Source of the DNA: Nostoc sp. ATCC 43529
Lineage (GTDB): Bacteria; Cyanobacteriota; Cyanobacteriia; Cyanobacteriales; Nostocaceae
DNA length: 64,000 nucleotides
Assembly: GCA_003326205.1 (NCBI GenBank)
Contig: LWTK01000074.1
Coordinates: forward strand, 289,094 to 353,093
Direction of reading: 5' to 3'
The first letter of the stretch is position 1. Every line of letters begins with the position of its first letter. A program made the position numbers and the translations under genes. The notes beneath the pieces were generated by a model that made no database searches, was not told where the DNA came from, and worked only from the letters and a program-made list of their open reading frames with translations. Positions 50,711 through 60,727 of this stretch are shown one piece after another.

Positions 50711-53700
50711 ATGAAAGCACCATTACCTGATAACGAAGCACAGAGAATCGAGACGCTTTTGCAGTATAAAATCCTCGATACGCCACCTGAAGCAGCCTTT
50801 GACGATCTTGCTCGTTTAGCCTCGTATATTTGTCAGACTCCAATTGCCTTAATTAGCTTAATCGATCTAAATCGCCAGTGGTTCAAGGCTAAGGTGGGTT
50901 TGGATGCGCCAGAAACACATCGAGACCAGGCGTTTTGTGCCCATGCGATTCTACAACCTGATGTTTTTGTTGTGCCTGATGCCACAAATGACGAACGTTT
51001 CGCCTCAAATCCATTGGTGACTTCTAACCCAAAAATCCGGTTTTATGCTGGTGTACCTCTAACTAATGCTGAGGGATACGCATTAGGAACACTTTGCGTG
51101 ATTGACTACGTACCACGGAAACTTAGTCCAGATCAGATAGAAGCATTACGAACTTTGGGTCGTCAAGTTATGAAGCAACTGGAATTGCGTCGTAATTTGG
51201 CAAATTTAGTACTTGTGACTAATAAAGGCAAACAATCAAACAAAGTACGCAAACAATTTTTCAAAAGAATTGCAGCGGGCTTTATTTTGGCATCGTCGAT
51301 TCTAGTTGTGATTGCCGCAGTTTCTTATCAAAATACAAAAGTATCTACCAATAACCGCAGCATCATAAAAAATATTAATAAAAAAATTAACAGCTTAGAA
51401 AAACTACTGTCGCAGACAAAAGACGCTGAGACTGGACAACGTGGTTATATCCTGACTGAAAAAGAAATTTATTTAAAAGCGTATCAAGAAGCACTGGCTA
51501 ACGTAGATATAGAAATTACAAAACTGAAGAATTTAACCGCAGGTCAACCAAAGGAACAAAAGCAGATCGCAACGCTTGAATCTTTGGTTACAGCTAAGCT
51601 TACTCAACTAAAACAGAGTATTAACTTGCGCCAGAATCAGGGATTACAAGCGGCGTTGCAGGGACTAGCGGCAAATGATGGTCAAAATCTGATGAACGAT
51701 ATCTATAAAACAGTTCAAGAGATGGAGAACCAGGAAAAAGGGCGGCGTCAGCAATTATCACTAGCTACAAAAGCTTGGACTCGCCAAACAACTTTGACAA
51801 TTGCGATCGCCATTAGTCTAAGTTTCTTCATTCTTGCTGTAGTTTACTATTTAATCTATCGTGAGGTTAATGAACGCAAATGCACAGAAGAAATCTTAAA
51901 CCAAGAACGCAACTTTATCTCAGCAGTCCTTGATACAGCTGGAGCCTTAGTAATAGTTACCGACTCCCAAGGGCAAATCGTTCGTTTCAATCAAGCTTGC
52001 GAACAAATAACAGGTTATTCCTTTGACGAGGTAAGAGGTAGGCATTTTTGGAACTTGTTTCTACTTCCTGGAGAAGTGGAGTCAGTCAAAGCAGCTTTTG
52101 AACAACTGCAAGCTGGTAAGACTTTCCAGCAACACGAAAATTATTGGGTAATGAAAGATGGCACTCACAGACTAATTACCTGGTCGAATACCATCTTAAA
52201 AAACTATGACGGTTCTGTAGAATACGTTGTTGGTACAGGTATTGATATCACCGAACGCAAACGAACTGAACAACATCTGGCTGCACAATACGCTGCAACC
52301 CATGTTCTAGCAAATTCCACTACAATCAACGAAGCTATGCCCCAAATTCTTCAAGGAATTTGTGAAAGTTTAGGATGGGATTTGGGCGAAATTTGGATGG
52401 TAGATCAGCAAGCAAATGTGCTGCGTTTTTTTGATGTCTGGCATAAACCATCCCTTGAGGTAGAAGATTTTGTAGCTTTGAAGCGGCAAACAACTTTTTT
52501 ACCAGGAGTCGGGCTACCTGGGCGTGTTTGGGCGAGTTCCGAACCTGTTTGGATTGCTGATGTGGTTAAAGATCTGAATTTCCCTAACTTCAAAATCGCG
52601 GCTCAAGTAGGACTACATGCGGCTTTCGGTTTTCCACTCCGCACTGATAGCAAAATTCTCGGCGTCATTACCTGCTTTAACCGCCAAATCCAGCAACCAG
52701 ACGAAGACTTGGCAAAAACCATGAATTTTATTGGTGGGCAAGTGGGGCAATTTATCCAGCGCAAACAGGCTGAAGAAGAATTACAACGCCAAAACTTGCG
52801 ATCGCAACTTTTTACAGAAATCACCTTAAAAATTCGCCAGTCTTTGCAAATCGAAGAAATTCTCGAAATTACTGTCAAGGAGGTGCAAAAAATCCTTCAA
52901 ACTGACCGAGTATTAATTTATCAGCTTCAGCCAGATGAGTCTACAACCACTGTAATTGAAGCAGTAGTGTCTGGCTTACCAGCAATTAAAGAGCAAAACA
53001 TCACCGCCCCCTACTTCCAAGCCGAATATTTACAACAGTACTATCTCCAACAGTACCGTCAAGGACGAGTCGTGGGGCTGGCTAATTTGGATCTCCTCGA
53101 ACTGGAACAAAAACACCTAGAATTAATGCAACAATTTGGCGTGAAAGTCAATTTAGTTGTGCCGATTCTGGTCAAAGAAGAACTTCGCGGTTTGCTCATA
53201 GTTCATCAGTGTGACTATTCTCATCAATGGTCTAACTTTGAAACTCATCTTTTGCGACAAATAGCCGACCAAGTAGGTATAGCCCTAACCCAAGCCCAAC
53301 TATTAGAAGCAGAAACTCGTCAACGACAAGAACTTGAAATTGCCCGTTACCAAGCTGAATTAGCTTCTCAAACCAAAAGCGCTTTTTTGGCGAATATGAG
53401 TCACGAAATTCGCACCCCCATGAATGCGGTATTGGGAATGACTAGTTTAGCTTTAGATACTCCTTTAGACCCAGAACAGCGAGATTTTATTGAAACGATT
53501 CGTATCAGTGGAGAAGCTTTATTAACTTTAATTAATGAAATTTTAGATCTTTCCAAATTAGAAGTTGGAGAGATGGCTCTGGAGACTCTAGATTTTAACC
53601 TATCTACTTGTGTAGAAGAAGTATTAGAATTATTAGCTCCCTCAGCCCATAATAAAGGATTAGAAATTGCCGCCTTGATTGAACATAACGTTCCCATTCA

Positions 53701-55372
53701 TCTCCAAGGAGATGCTGGTAGGTTGCGACAAATTCTCATGAATTTAATTAGCAACGCCATCAAATTTACCAGTGTTGGTGAAGTAGTAGTGGAAGCACAA
53801 TTGCGTTCCCTTTCTGCCACCACAATTACTATTTACTTTGCCATTACAGACACAGGTCTTGGTATTAGTCCTGAAGATCAACCGAGACTGTTTATGCCAT
53901 TTACCCAAGTCGATGCTTCTACCACTCGCAAGTATGGTGGTACCGGGTTAGGATTAGCCATCTGTAAACAATTGGTGACTTTGATGGGAGGAATAATTGG
54001 CGTAGAAAGTCAAATTGGAAAAGGTTCTAAGTTTTGGTTTGAAGTACCTTTCGCCAAACAAATTGAGCCTGTTTTGAAATCGTGCCCACTTTTAATTAAT
54101 CGCCGTTTATTAGTAGTAGATGATAACTCTACTAATTGCAAAACGATCCATCATCAAGCTACTATTTGGGGAATGCAAGTAGATCAAGCCAACAGTGCAG
54201 CAGCAGCACTCAAAGCTATTCATCAAGCTTGGGAACAAGGAAATCCCTATGATGCCGCCTTAATTGATATGCAAATGCCCGAAACAGATGGCATTAAACT
54301 AGGAGAACAGATTAAAGCCAATTCTGCAATTGCTGAGATGCCTTTAATTATCGCCATTTCAACTAATCAAAGGAATCAAGTACAGCAAGCCCTTAAAATC
54401 GGATTTACTGGTTATTTAGTTAAACCCATTAAGGCATCCCGGCTTTTAGATATGATTATGAATATTTTGCCAATTCAGCCGGAACTAGAACAAGAAACTA
54501 GGGAAGAAGTCCAAAATAGAAAAACTTCAAATGTTGCTAACTCTTGCCCTATTTACGAGTCTCCAAACCCTAACTGCTCTCCTGAATCCAAATTAAGAAT
54601 TTTGCTAGCTGAAGATAATTTAGTTAATCAGAAAGTCACCCTTAAACAACTAGAAACCTTGGGCTATAAAGCTGATGTTGTCGCTAATGGAAAAGAAGTC
54701 TTACAGTTATTAGAAAAAATCCCTTATGACTTGATTTTAATGGATTGCCACATGCCCATTCTTGATGGTTTAGAAACTACAAAAGAAATTCATCGTTGGC
54801 AAGAGAGTGCTTTTGCTAGTCATCGTCGTCCTGTGGTAATTGCGATGACAGCTAATGCCATGAAAGAAGACAAACAAAAGTGTTTAAATGCCGGAATGGA
54901 CGATTATCTTAGTAAGCCAGTATTGAAAGAAAAATTGGCGGCTGTTCTAGACCATTGGGGTGAAATCATCCTTTCACAACAGGTGATAGTTGAATGCGAA
55001 CAAACAGTTGCACCCATCAACAACGCTGAAATTGACCAAACGATTAATTGGGAACACCTACATCAGGTATCGGATAATGACACACAATTTGAATTAAATC
55101 TCTTGCAAATCTTCATTCAAGATATTAAACCCCGTTTAGAGGTCATGAAAAGTGCGATCGCACTTTATGATTTTGGACAAATTGTTCGAGAAGCTCATTA
55201 TCTAAAAGGTGCTAGTGGCAACATTGGAGCCACAGCTATGTACCTAGCAGTTGACAAACTAGAACAACAAGCTCTCCAGCAGGAGCATAAAGGCGCAACT
55301 AAGTTAATTTCAGAAGTAGAGGAATTTGTCAACCGAATTCAAGAATTTTTAACTGAGTCAGTGAATCAATAG
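50711..55372 (+). CDS. Hybrid sensor histidine kinase: GAF-CHASE3-PAS-GAF-GAF-HK-REC-REC-HPt
   Basis: 1553 residues. Order: GAF (about 20-165, LPDNEAQRIETLLQYKILDT...), TM (about 188-207), CHASE3 (about 208-360), TM (about 363-385), PAS (about 395-515), GAF (about 535-690), GAF (about 700-870), HisKA with H898 (NMSHEIRTPMN), HATPase (about 1000-1120, GTGLGLAI), receiver 1 with D1186 (LIDMQMP), receiver 2 with D1345 (LMDCHMP) and HPt with H1496 (EAHYLKGASGN). A complete internal phosphorelay is therefore possible. The first GAF precedes the membrane part, so it is cytoplasmic. The signal is unknown. No phosphorelay partner is adjacent; it stands alone between repeat arrays. Confidence 0.88.
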   Translation: MKAPLPDNEAQRIETLLQYKILDTPPEAAFDDLARLASYICQTPIALISLIDLNRQWFKAKVGLDAPETHRDQAFCAHAILQPDVFVVPDATNDERFASNPLVTSNPKIRFYAGVPLTNAEGYALGTLCVIDYVPRKLSPDQIEALRTLGRQVMKQLELRRNLANLVLVTNKGKQSNKVRKQFFKRIAAGFILASSILVVIAAVSYQNTKVSTNNRSIIKNINKKINSLEKLLSQTKDAETGQRGYILTEKEIYLKAYQEALANVDIEITKLKNLTAGQPKEQKQIATLESLVTAKLTQLKQSINLRQNQGLQAALQGLAANDGQNLMNDIYKTVQEMENQEKGRRQQLSLATKAWTRQTTLTIAIAISLSFFILAVVYYLIYREVNERKCTEEILNQERNFISAVLDTAGALVIVTDSQGQIVRFNQACEQITGYSFDEVRGRHFWNLFLLPGEVESVKAAFEQLQAGKTFQQHENYWVMKDGTHRLITWSNTILKNYDGSVEYVVGTGIDITERKRTEQHLAAQYAATHVLANSTTINEAMPQILQGICESLGWDLGEIWMVDQQANVLRFFDVWHKPSLEVEDFVALKRQTTFLPGVGLPGRVWASSEPVWIADVVKDLNFPNFKIAAQVGLHAAFGFPLRTDSKILGVITCFNRQIQQPDEDLAKTMNFIGGQVGQFIQRKQAEEELQRQNLRSQLFTEITLKIRQSLQIEEILEITVKEVQKILQTDRVLIYQLQPDESTTTVIEAVVSGLPAIKEQNITAPYFQAEYLQQYYLQQYRQGRVVGLANLDLLELEQKHLELMQQFGVKVNLVVPILVKEELRGLLIVHQCDYSHQWSNFETHLLRQIADQVGIALTQAQLLEAETRQRQELEIARYQAELASQTKSAFLANMSHEIRTPMNAVLGMTSLALDTPLDPEQRDFIETIRISGEALLTLINEILDLSKLEVGEMALETLDFNLSTCVEEVLELLAPSAHNKGLEIAALIEHNVPIHLQGDAGRLRQILMNLISNAIKFTSVGEVVVEAQLRSLSATTITIYFAITDTGLGISPEDQPRLFMPFTQVDASTTRKYGGTGLGLAICKQLVTLMGGIIGVESQIGKGSKFWFEVPFAKQIEPVLKSCPLLINRRLLVVDDNSTNCKTIHHQATIWGMQVDQANSAAAALKAIHQAWEQGNPYDAALIDMQMPETDGIKLGEQIKANSAIAEMPLIIAISTNQRNQVQQALKIGFTGYLVKPIKASRLLDMIMNILPIQPELEQETREEVQNRKTSNVANSCPIYESPNPNCSPESKLRILLAEDNLVNQKVTLKQLETLGYKADVVANGKEVLQLLEKIPYDLILMDCHMPILDGLETTKEIHRWQESAFASHRRPVVIAMTANAMKEDKQKCLNAGMDDYLSKPVLKEKLAAVLDHWGEIILSQQVIVECEQTVAPINNAEIDQTINWEHLHQVSDNDTQFELNLLQIFIQDIKPRLEVMKSAIALYDFGQIVREAHYLKGASGNIGATAMYLAVDKLEQQALQQEHKGATKLISEVEEFVNRIQEFLTESVNQ

Positions 55373-55624
55373 GCAATAGGCAATGGGCAATGGGCAATAG
55401 GCAATGGGCAATAGGCAATGGGCAATAGGAAAAATATTAATTGCTTCTTATACCGTTTCACTTTAAGGTTGATACATATGAGCAAGCAGGGGAGGTAAGG
55501 GAAGCAAGAAAATTGATGTGTATCAAGAATTTCGTGCAATGGTATTACTTATTGCCTTTTGCCTGTTGCCTTTTGCCTTTTGCCTTTTGCCTTTTACCTT
55601 TTACCTTTTGCCTTTTGCCTCTCA
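55373..55624. repeat. STRR arrays, CAATGGG/CAATAGG and CCTTTTG
   Basis: 55374-55432: about eight units of CAATAGG/CAATGGG after the kinase stop. 55550-55620: about ten units of CCTTTTG/CCTTTTA, just before the end of the reverse gene at 55625. No gene lies between. Confidence 0.8.
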
Positions 55625-56494
55625 TCAAACAACCAACCCTTGGGTTGCTTGGAGCAAATGTTCATGAACGGATTTTGATGCACCTAAGATCAATCCAGGG
55701 AGACCATAGTTTTTACAGGTATACAGTGGAGGTAAAGTCGAACCGTTGAGAGTAGTGACGAGATAACCAGCTTCTTTTGCCAGAAAAGCTAAGGCAGCAC
55801 TATCAATAAATTTGCCAGATCTGATTACTGCTCCACTCAAATCACCAGTCAGAATACCATTAAGATTGGGAATTTGAATATCACTAGAATAATCATTGGC
55901 AATATCAATTACTTGATAGCGATCTTTTAGTAGAGGTGCGATCGCATTCATTCCCCATCCTAACAATACAGCAGGTTTCGGTGATGTAATCTCCAAAGGA
56001 ACGCAAGCTTCTAAATTCATTTCCAGCGTTCCTTTAAAAGCTCCTTCGCCTCTCAAAGCATAAAAATAAACATTTTGGGCAGGAGAAATTGCCAGCACTG
56101 CCTCAAAATCATCTGCATTTAAAATACTAAGAATAATTTGATAATTAGAATGTCCATCCATATAAAATTTTGTCCCATCAATTGGGTCGAGTGTCACTAA
56201 ATAATCACCCTCAAGCCCAAGTTCAGTAGCACGAAAATACTTCGTGTTTCTAGAACTTTCATACTCTTCCCCATAAAAGCGAATCTCTGGAAAGCTGCCC
56301 AGCAGTACTACTTCCACTAGATTTTGAATCGCTACATCCGCATCAGTAAGTGCAGCCGCAAAAAAGTTATCTTCTTTTTCTTTAATGGGAAGTGCAGCAA
56401 TTTTTGGTTGCATAAAACGGGCGTAGGCTGCTGCTACTTTCAGATGGGGAAGTAAAGTTGACAAAATTAATCGAGTACTCGGTGTTGTGGACAT
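55625..56494 (-). CDS. Inositol monophosphatase family phosphatase
   Basis: 289 residues. The Mg-dependent phosphatase fold has GEEYESS (metal Glu), LDPIDGTKFYMDG (the DPIDGT metal/nucleophile loop) and FIDSAALAFLAKEAGYLVT near the end in place of the classic WDxAAG. Possible substrates are inositol phosphates, fructose-1,6-bisphosphate or 3'-phosphoadenosine phosphate; sequence alone does not decide. The replacement of WD by ID in the C-terminal motif is unusual. Its ATG is 56494. The ATP-grasp gene is 309 bp upstream on the same strand. Confidence 0.8.
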   Translation of the reverse strand: MSTTPSTRLILSTLLPHLKVAAAYARFMQPKIAALPIKEKEDNFFAAALTDADVAIQNLVEVVLLGSFPEIRFYGEEYESSRNTKYFRATELGLEGDYLVTLDPIDGTKFYMDGHSNYQIILSILNADDFEAVLAISPAQNVYFYALRGEGAFKGTLEMNLEACVPLEITSPKPAVLLGWGMNAIAPLLKDRYQVIDIANDYSSDIQIPNLNGILTGDLSGAVIRSGKFIDSAALAFLAKEAGYLVTTLNGSTLPPLYTCKNYGLPGLILGASKSVHEHLLQATQGLVV

Positions 56495-56803
56495 TCCAGC
56501 AAACTCCTAGCTTGAAAAAAGAGACAAGGGAAAACAAGAGGATGAGGAAACAAGCTGAATTGGGGACAAGGAGAATTGCAACAAGTCTTTCCTCTGTTCG
56601 CGCAGCGTCTCTTTTAGGAGAAGTTCACCAGCGGCGACTTGGAGCATATCTACTTGTTACCTTGTCCCTCTGTCCTCTTGTCCTCTTCCATCATTAACAG
56701 ACCGACAGAATTTTATATTCGGACAGAATTACGGTATCATGAACTACTGTTTTTGGCGATGGCTACACCTGCCGTAACTACTTTAATCTCGCCATCTCTA
56801 TGG
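56495..56803. other. Intergenic region with a GTTCGCGCAGCGTCTC repeat
   Basis: GTTCGCGCAGCGTCTCTTTT (about 56597) resembles the TTCGCGTAGCGTCTC repeat found in frame in the Uma2 gene at 11737. It is followed by AGGAGAAGTTC. No gene is visible. A TTGTCCTCTTG-type run lies at about 56660-56690. Confidence 0.45.
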
Positions 56804-58405
56804 TTAGCTATACTCATCCCAAGCCACAGGAAACGAGTAATCTGAAAACGCAGAGAAAGCCTGATTTTCACTGCGGGTTTCATCATCCAGAACTTTGATG
56901 ACTTTGTTATAAATATCTTGTGCTTGTTGGGGAGAATCACCGATGCTGGTTAATCCCAACTTGCCAAACTGGGAAAGACAACCCATAAGATGAAAGACTG
57001 TACCTGTCTCGGTACCGCTGTCGAAGTGCAGTCTGTAGTCAGCGATAATATCCATCAAATCGTTAGGTAATAATCCCCGATAGCGGTCTTTTTGCAGGTT
57101 GTCAGTGGCAATGTAGTATTTGGGACGACCTTGTTGGCTATAAAATAATCCTGTGGAAAGGTCATAGCGACCGTTTGTCAATAATTTCAAGGTCATGAAT
57201 GGATGAGTTGTGCCGCCTTTACGCAGGTTAATTTCGATCGCCTGAATATCCCACTCTCCATTACCTTTGTCAACTGCGATAAAATCTACCCCAAATCGCT
57301 CCAAAGCACCTTTCTCGGCTAGCTTTCTACCAACTTGCAATCCCAATTGCTGTAGTTGCAATCGATACCTTTCATCAGCGGGAAAGCTACAACCAAGATA
57401 AATCTGACCGTCTGGACCTCCGAGAATTTGGTCGTGGGTGGAGAGGATTTCTACTTCGCCACCAGGGGTAATTCGTCCTTGAACGCTGGGAGAACGCTTA
57501 ATTTCTCCTTCCACAAATGCTTCTACAATTGCCCCTAATTCCGGAATTCTTGCGGAAAAATTCTCCCAAGTTTCTTGTTTTGCTTGAAAGCGCATTGTTG
57601 AAAAGCGATCGCTAATTGCTGCTACCCTTTGGGCATGAGTACTTTTACCAGGTGCGACATTTTCAATCGGTCTTAAATCTACTAGCGCATTTCCTTCTCC
57701 GGAAATACCTTCGTTGAGTTTCACCACCATTCTTTGTAATGTCGGTTGGCGTTCCCACAAATCACTAGCGGCTTGTGCTAAATCGCTGTGATGCCAAACT
57801 ATTTCACTACCATCTGGATGTGGTACTCCACTCTCACTAAAAATTTGCCGACTACCACTTTTTGTCCCCCAAATCTGCAAATCTGGGGCAGCAGCGTACA
57901 GTGGTACACCCAATTTTACAGATAATTCCCCTTCAAAAACCGAGGAATTGTAGCAGATCATAAATGCTCTGTCCAGCCTCAATGCTTGACGAATTCGTTC
58001 TAGTAAACGGGGACGTTCTAAAATCTTTTGGCTGAGGGGTTTAAGAGAGGAATCGTAAGTAGAAAGTAGCAGCAAGCGATTGCGAGCATGAGAAAACGGG
58101 ATTCCTGGCAAAAGTTGTAGATAATAATCAATGATACTGGGATGCAGTGGTACTGATGTGACATAAATCAACCTAGTACGTGGATTTCGCAACCTAATCA
58201 AGGAAAATAGTAATCTTTCTTCATAATGTTCGCAGCCTTCAATTTTTCGGAGTTCGCGCTGGTCAATACTCAAAGAGGGAATAATTACAATATCAGCTTC
58301 ACTATTATCAAATAGCTCGATAGTTTTCCAGCGATCGCGCAGAGTTGATTGCAGATGGCGAAACTTTTCAATCTGCTGTAATTCAGAAACATCCAGTGTT
58401 GCCAT
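56804..58405 (-). CDS. PGM1-like peptide ligase (ATP-grasp)
   Basis: 533 residues. The first about 190 residues form a Rossmann-like pre-ATP-grasp domain (IIPSLSIDQRELRKIEG, HYEERLLFSLIRLRNPRTRLIYVTS). An ATP-grasp core follows: GTKSGSRQIFSESGVPHPDG, MVVKLNEGISGEGNALVDL (glycine-rich P-loop), IVEAFVEGEIKRSPSVQG, RFGVDFIAVDKG, and IQAIEINLRKGGTTHPFM, the last bearing the metal Glu/Asn/Arg. It resembles the PGM1 peptide ligase family, which forms peptide bonds to nonproteinogenic amino acids. A leader-peptide gene is not visible nearby. Substrate unknown. It may be cotranscribed with the phosphatase downstream, but 309 bp and a repeat separate them. Confidence 0.75.
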   Translation of the reverse strand: MATLDVSELQQIEKFRHLQSTLRDRWKTIELFDNSEADIVIIPSLSIDQRELRKIEGCEHYEERLLFSLIRLRNPRTRLIYVTSVPLHPSIIDYYLQLLPGIPFSHARNRLLLLSTYDSSLKPLSQKILERPRLLERIRQALRLDRAFMICYNSSVFEGELSVKLGVPLYAAAPDLQIWGTKSGSRQIFSESGVPHPDGSEIVWHHSDLAQAASDLWERQPTLQRMVVKLNEGISGEGNALVDLRPIENVAPGKSTHAQRVAAISDRFSTMRFQAKQETWENFSARIPELGAIVEAFVEGEIKRSPSVQGRITPGGEVEILSTHDQILGGPDGQIYLGCSFPADERYRLQLQQLGLQVGRKLAEKGALERFGVDFIAVDKGNGEWDIQAIEINLRKGGTTHPFMTLKLLTNGRYDLSTGLFYSQQGRPKYYIATDNLQKDRYRGLLPNDLMDIIADYRLHFDSGTETGTVFHLMGCLSQFGKLGLTSIGDSPQQAQDIYNKVIKVLDDETRSENQAFSAFSDYSFPVAWDEYS

Positions 58406-59245
58406 AATCTCTACCTATCGCGATCCAAAAACTACTCTACTGTTCTGGTACATTCCAAGTCACTCATTTGCAGAAAATTAAATAATATTAATTTTCTTGT
58501 TCAAAAATTGAGTAGCTTGAGAAATTAGTTTCAGCTCACCAGAGAAACTTGACTAAAAATCTTATAAGGTTTTGCGGAAATACCAGCTTAAATTAATATT
58601 AACGAAAATAGCAAGGTTTATAGTGCGTATTTTGGCACTTATGAATATTTAGGTAAAAATTTATATTAGAATTTATAGCCGTATATTACAACAACAGATA
58701 GTTATAGATAAATTTGCTAATTACACTACCTTCAAAGTAAATATTGTGGGGTGGGCATCCTGCCCATCCTTGTCTACCTCATTGAGATCAAATCTACTGT
58801 ATTATCCTTTAAATTGATTTTATGTCTTAAGGTTTAGCAAATTTCAGCTTGCTTTATCTCTGGAGACCGATAAAGACTTGCAACATACATAGTTTACTTA
58901 AATACAGATGAAAAGTACAAATCCTTCATATATGAGAGTTGTGTACTTGTTTTTGGTGGTCAGATGAATAACCTGTGTCAGGTGTGAGGAGAAATCAGGC
59001 AAGCCGCGTACAATTATTATTAATAAGTACGTTTGGTAAGCATTGGGGGTGTAAAAACCCAAAATTGCAAACGGCAAGTGGGAGCCAAAGCAAAAAATAA
59101 ACCTTGGGTTGAATATTCGATCCAAGGTTTACTTTTGGAAATAGCCAATGTAAAGACAAGGGGAATAACTCCCCACTTTTGAGTGAATAGTCAACACTCT
59201 CAATTCCCAATTTCCAGTCAATATTCAATTACCAAAACAAGACTT
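58406..59245. other. Long intergenic region between divergent genes
   Basis: About 840 bp. The hairpin repeat GGGTGGGCATCCTGCCCATCC is at 58748-58770. The rest is AT-rich. Two overlapping reverse open frames (about 58898-59228) are Ile/Leu-rich by chance and have no start signal, so I do not call them. No RNA gene is recognised. Confidence 0.4.
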
Positions 59246-60109
59246 ATGCCCAAATCAAAAGAGCAAAAACTACAACCGCCACAACAACAACAACCACCAG
59301 GTAAAGAATCAGAAATGACGCCAAAACCCAAAGCTGATGATGCTCAGTATCAGGGTAGTGGGAAGTTACAAAATAAAGTAGCATTAATTACTGGTGCAGA
59401 TAGTGGTATTGGTCGTGCTGTAGCGATCGCATATGCTAAAGAAGGCGCAGATGTGGCGATTCTTTATCTTAACGAACACGACGATGCCAAAGAAACAAAA
59501 CATTTGGTAGAAAAACAAGGGCGGCGGGCAGTAACTATAGCAGGTGATATTGGCGATGAAAACTTTTGCCAGCAAGCCATACAGCAAACAATTGGTGAGT
59601 TTGGCAAACTCGATATTCTCATCAACAACGCCGCCGAACAACATCCCAAACAAAGTATTGAGGAAATCACCAAAGAGCAATTAGAGCGAACTTTTCGCAC
59701 TAATATATTCTCAATGTTCTTCATGACTAAAGCTGCACTCAAGCACTTAAATGAAGGCATTTCTATCATCAATACCACATCGGTGACAGCTTATAAAGGT
59801 AATCCACAACTACTAGATTATTCTTCAACAAAAGGTGCGATCGTTGCCTTTACTCGTTCCTTATCACAAAGCTTAATATCGAAAGAAATTCGTGTTAATG
59901 CTGTCGCACCAGGCCCTATTTGGACACCTTTAATTCCCTCAACTTTTCCGGAAGAGAAAGTTGAAACTTTTGGCAAACAAGTACCAATGCAACGAGCCGG
60001 ACAACCAGAAGAAGTTGCACCTAGCTATGTATTTCTAGCATCGGATGACGCTTCTTATATCTCTGGTCAAGTCATACATGTCAATGGTGGAGATGTCGTC
60101 AACGGCTAA
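59246..60109 (+). CDS. Short-chain dehydrogenase/reductase
   Basis: 287 residues from ATG 59246 (MPKSKEQKLQPPQQQQ). A GTG 63 bp upstream is in frame, but that stretch is intergenic-like. An N-terminal 40-residue Gln/Pro/Lys-rich extension precedes the Rossmann fold: TGADSGIGR (49-57), NNAAEQHPKQ (127-136), S179, Y192 and K196 (TTSV / DYSSTKGA) and PGPIWTPLIPS. The extended N-terminus and the sequence resemble the YghA/YhdF-type SDRs seen as general stress proteins. NAD(P)-dependent; the substrate is unknown. A TCATTAG heptamer array follows the gene. Confidence 0.82.
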   Translation: MPKSKEQKLQPPQQQQPPGKESEMTPKPKADDAQYQGSGKLQNKVALITGADSGIGRAVAIAYAKEGADVAILYLNEHDDAKETKHLVEKQGRRAVTIAGDIGDENFCQQAIQQTIGEFGKLDILINNAAEQHPKQSIEEITKEQLERTFRTNIFSMFFMTKAALKHLNEGISIINTTSVTAYKGNPQLLDYSSTKGAIVAFTRSLSQSLISKEIRVNAVAPGPIWTPLIPSTFPEEKVETFGKQVPMQRAGQPEEVAPSYVFLASDDASYISGQVIHVNGGDVVNG

Positions 60110-60119
60110 ATCAAAAACT

Positions 60120-60183
60120 TAGTCATTAGTCATTAGTCATTGGTCATTGGTCATTGGTCATTAGTCATTAGTCATTAGTCATT
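60120..60183. repeat. STRR array TTAGTCA / TTGGTCA
   Basis: About nine tandem heptamers immediately after the SDR gene. The same heptamer occurs at 29540-29606, 30702-30728 and 60655-60721. Confidence 0.8.
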
Positions 60184-60393
60184 CGTGATGAGTGAATCAC
60201 AAAGAAAAAAGCGCAAAATATCTTGTGATTTTTGGGGGCGATGGTAACTTGATAAAAGAGGACAAATGACTAATGACAAATAAATAACCACTCTTAAAGA
60301 TACCCTGATGCTCCTCCATTAGGGAGAGGATTTGATATTTAAAAATTGATACTATACCTAGTAGCAAACGTTTAACGAAAAATAACTATCTCT

Positions 60394-60651
60394 ATGGCAT
60401 CTCCTAAACCATTGCATGGTACAGAACTAGTAGATTGTGCTAGAGCGAATGCCAAGCAAGGAATTGAAACTGCTGCTTATCAATGTGGCTATGGTGAAGA
60501 TCTCAACAAATTTGCGCGAGAACTCAGGCAAGCTTGCGAAGATATGAATTTGCAAGTAAAGGAACTTAGTGAACTGATTACTGAGCAGGATTTGATATTG
60601 CAATTGGGTACTGGCGAAATCGTTGCTCCAGATACGGCATCAGAATTGTAA
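60394..60651 (+). CDS. Small conserved-looking cyanobacterial protein of unknown function
   Basis: 85 residues, charged and helical (DLNKFARELRQACEDMNLQVKELSELITEQD), with cysteines at 16, 31 and 48 and a GYGEDLNKF motif. There is no signal peptide or membrane segment. Start ATG 60394; no obvious Shine-Dalgarno. It is flanked on both sides by TTAGTCA arrays. The helical, acidic content suggests a small protein-binding factor, but I do not recognise it. Confidence 0.55.
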   Translation: MASPKPLHGTELVDCARANAKQGIETAAYQCGYGEDLNKFARELRQACEDMNLQVKELSELITEQDLILQLGTGEIVAPDTASEL

Positions 60652-60654
60652 AAG

Positions 60655-60721
60655 TTAGTCATTAGTCATTAGTCATTAGTCATTAGTCATTTGTAAATAA
60701 AAAATGACCAATGACTAATGA
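60655..60721. repeat. STRR inverted pair between convergent genes
   Basis: Five TTAGTCA units on the left and three complementary units (AATGACCAATGACTAATGAC) on the right flank an AT-rich loop, so the pair can fold into a stem. It lies between the small gene and mgtE, which converge, and may serve as terminator for both. Confidence 0.65.
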
Positions 60722-60727
60722 CACTTT

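Noticed and set aside
55441..55749. 102-residue forward frame rich in LLPFAFCLLPF
   Set aside because: It is the translation of the CCTTTTG heptamer array and the antisense of the phosphatase gene.
58898..59228. Two overlapping reverse frames in the long gap
   Set aside because: No ribosome site, chance hydrophobic composition and mutual overlap. They were also considered as a precursor peptide for the PGM1-like ligase, but nothing supports it.
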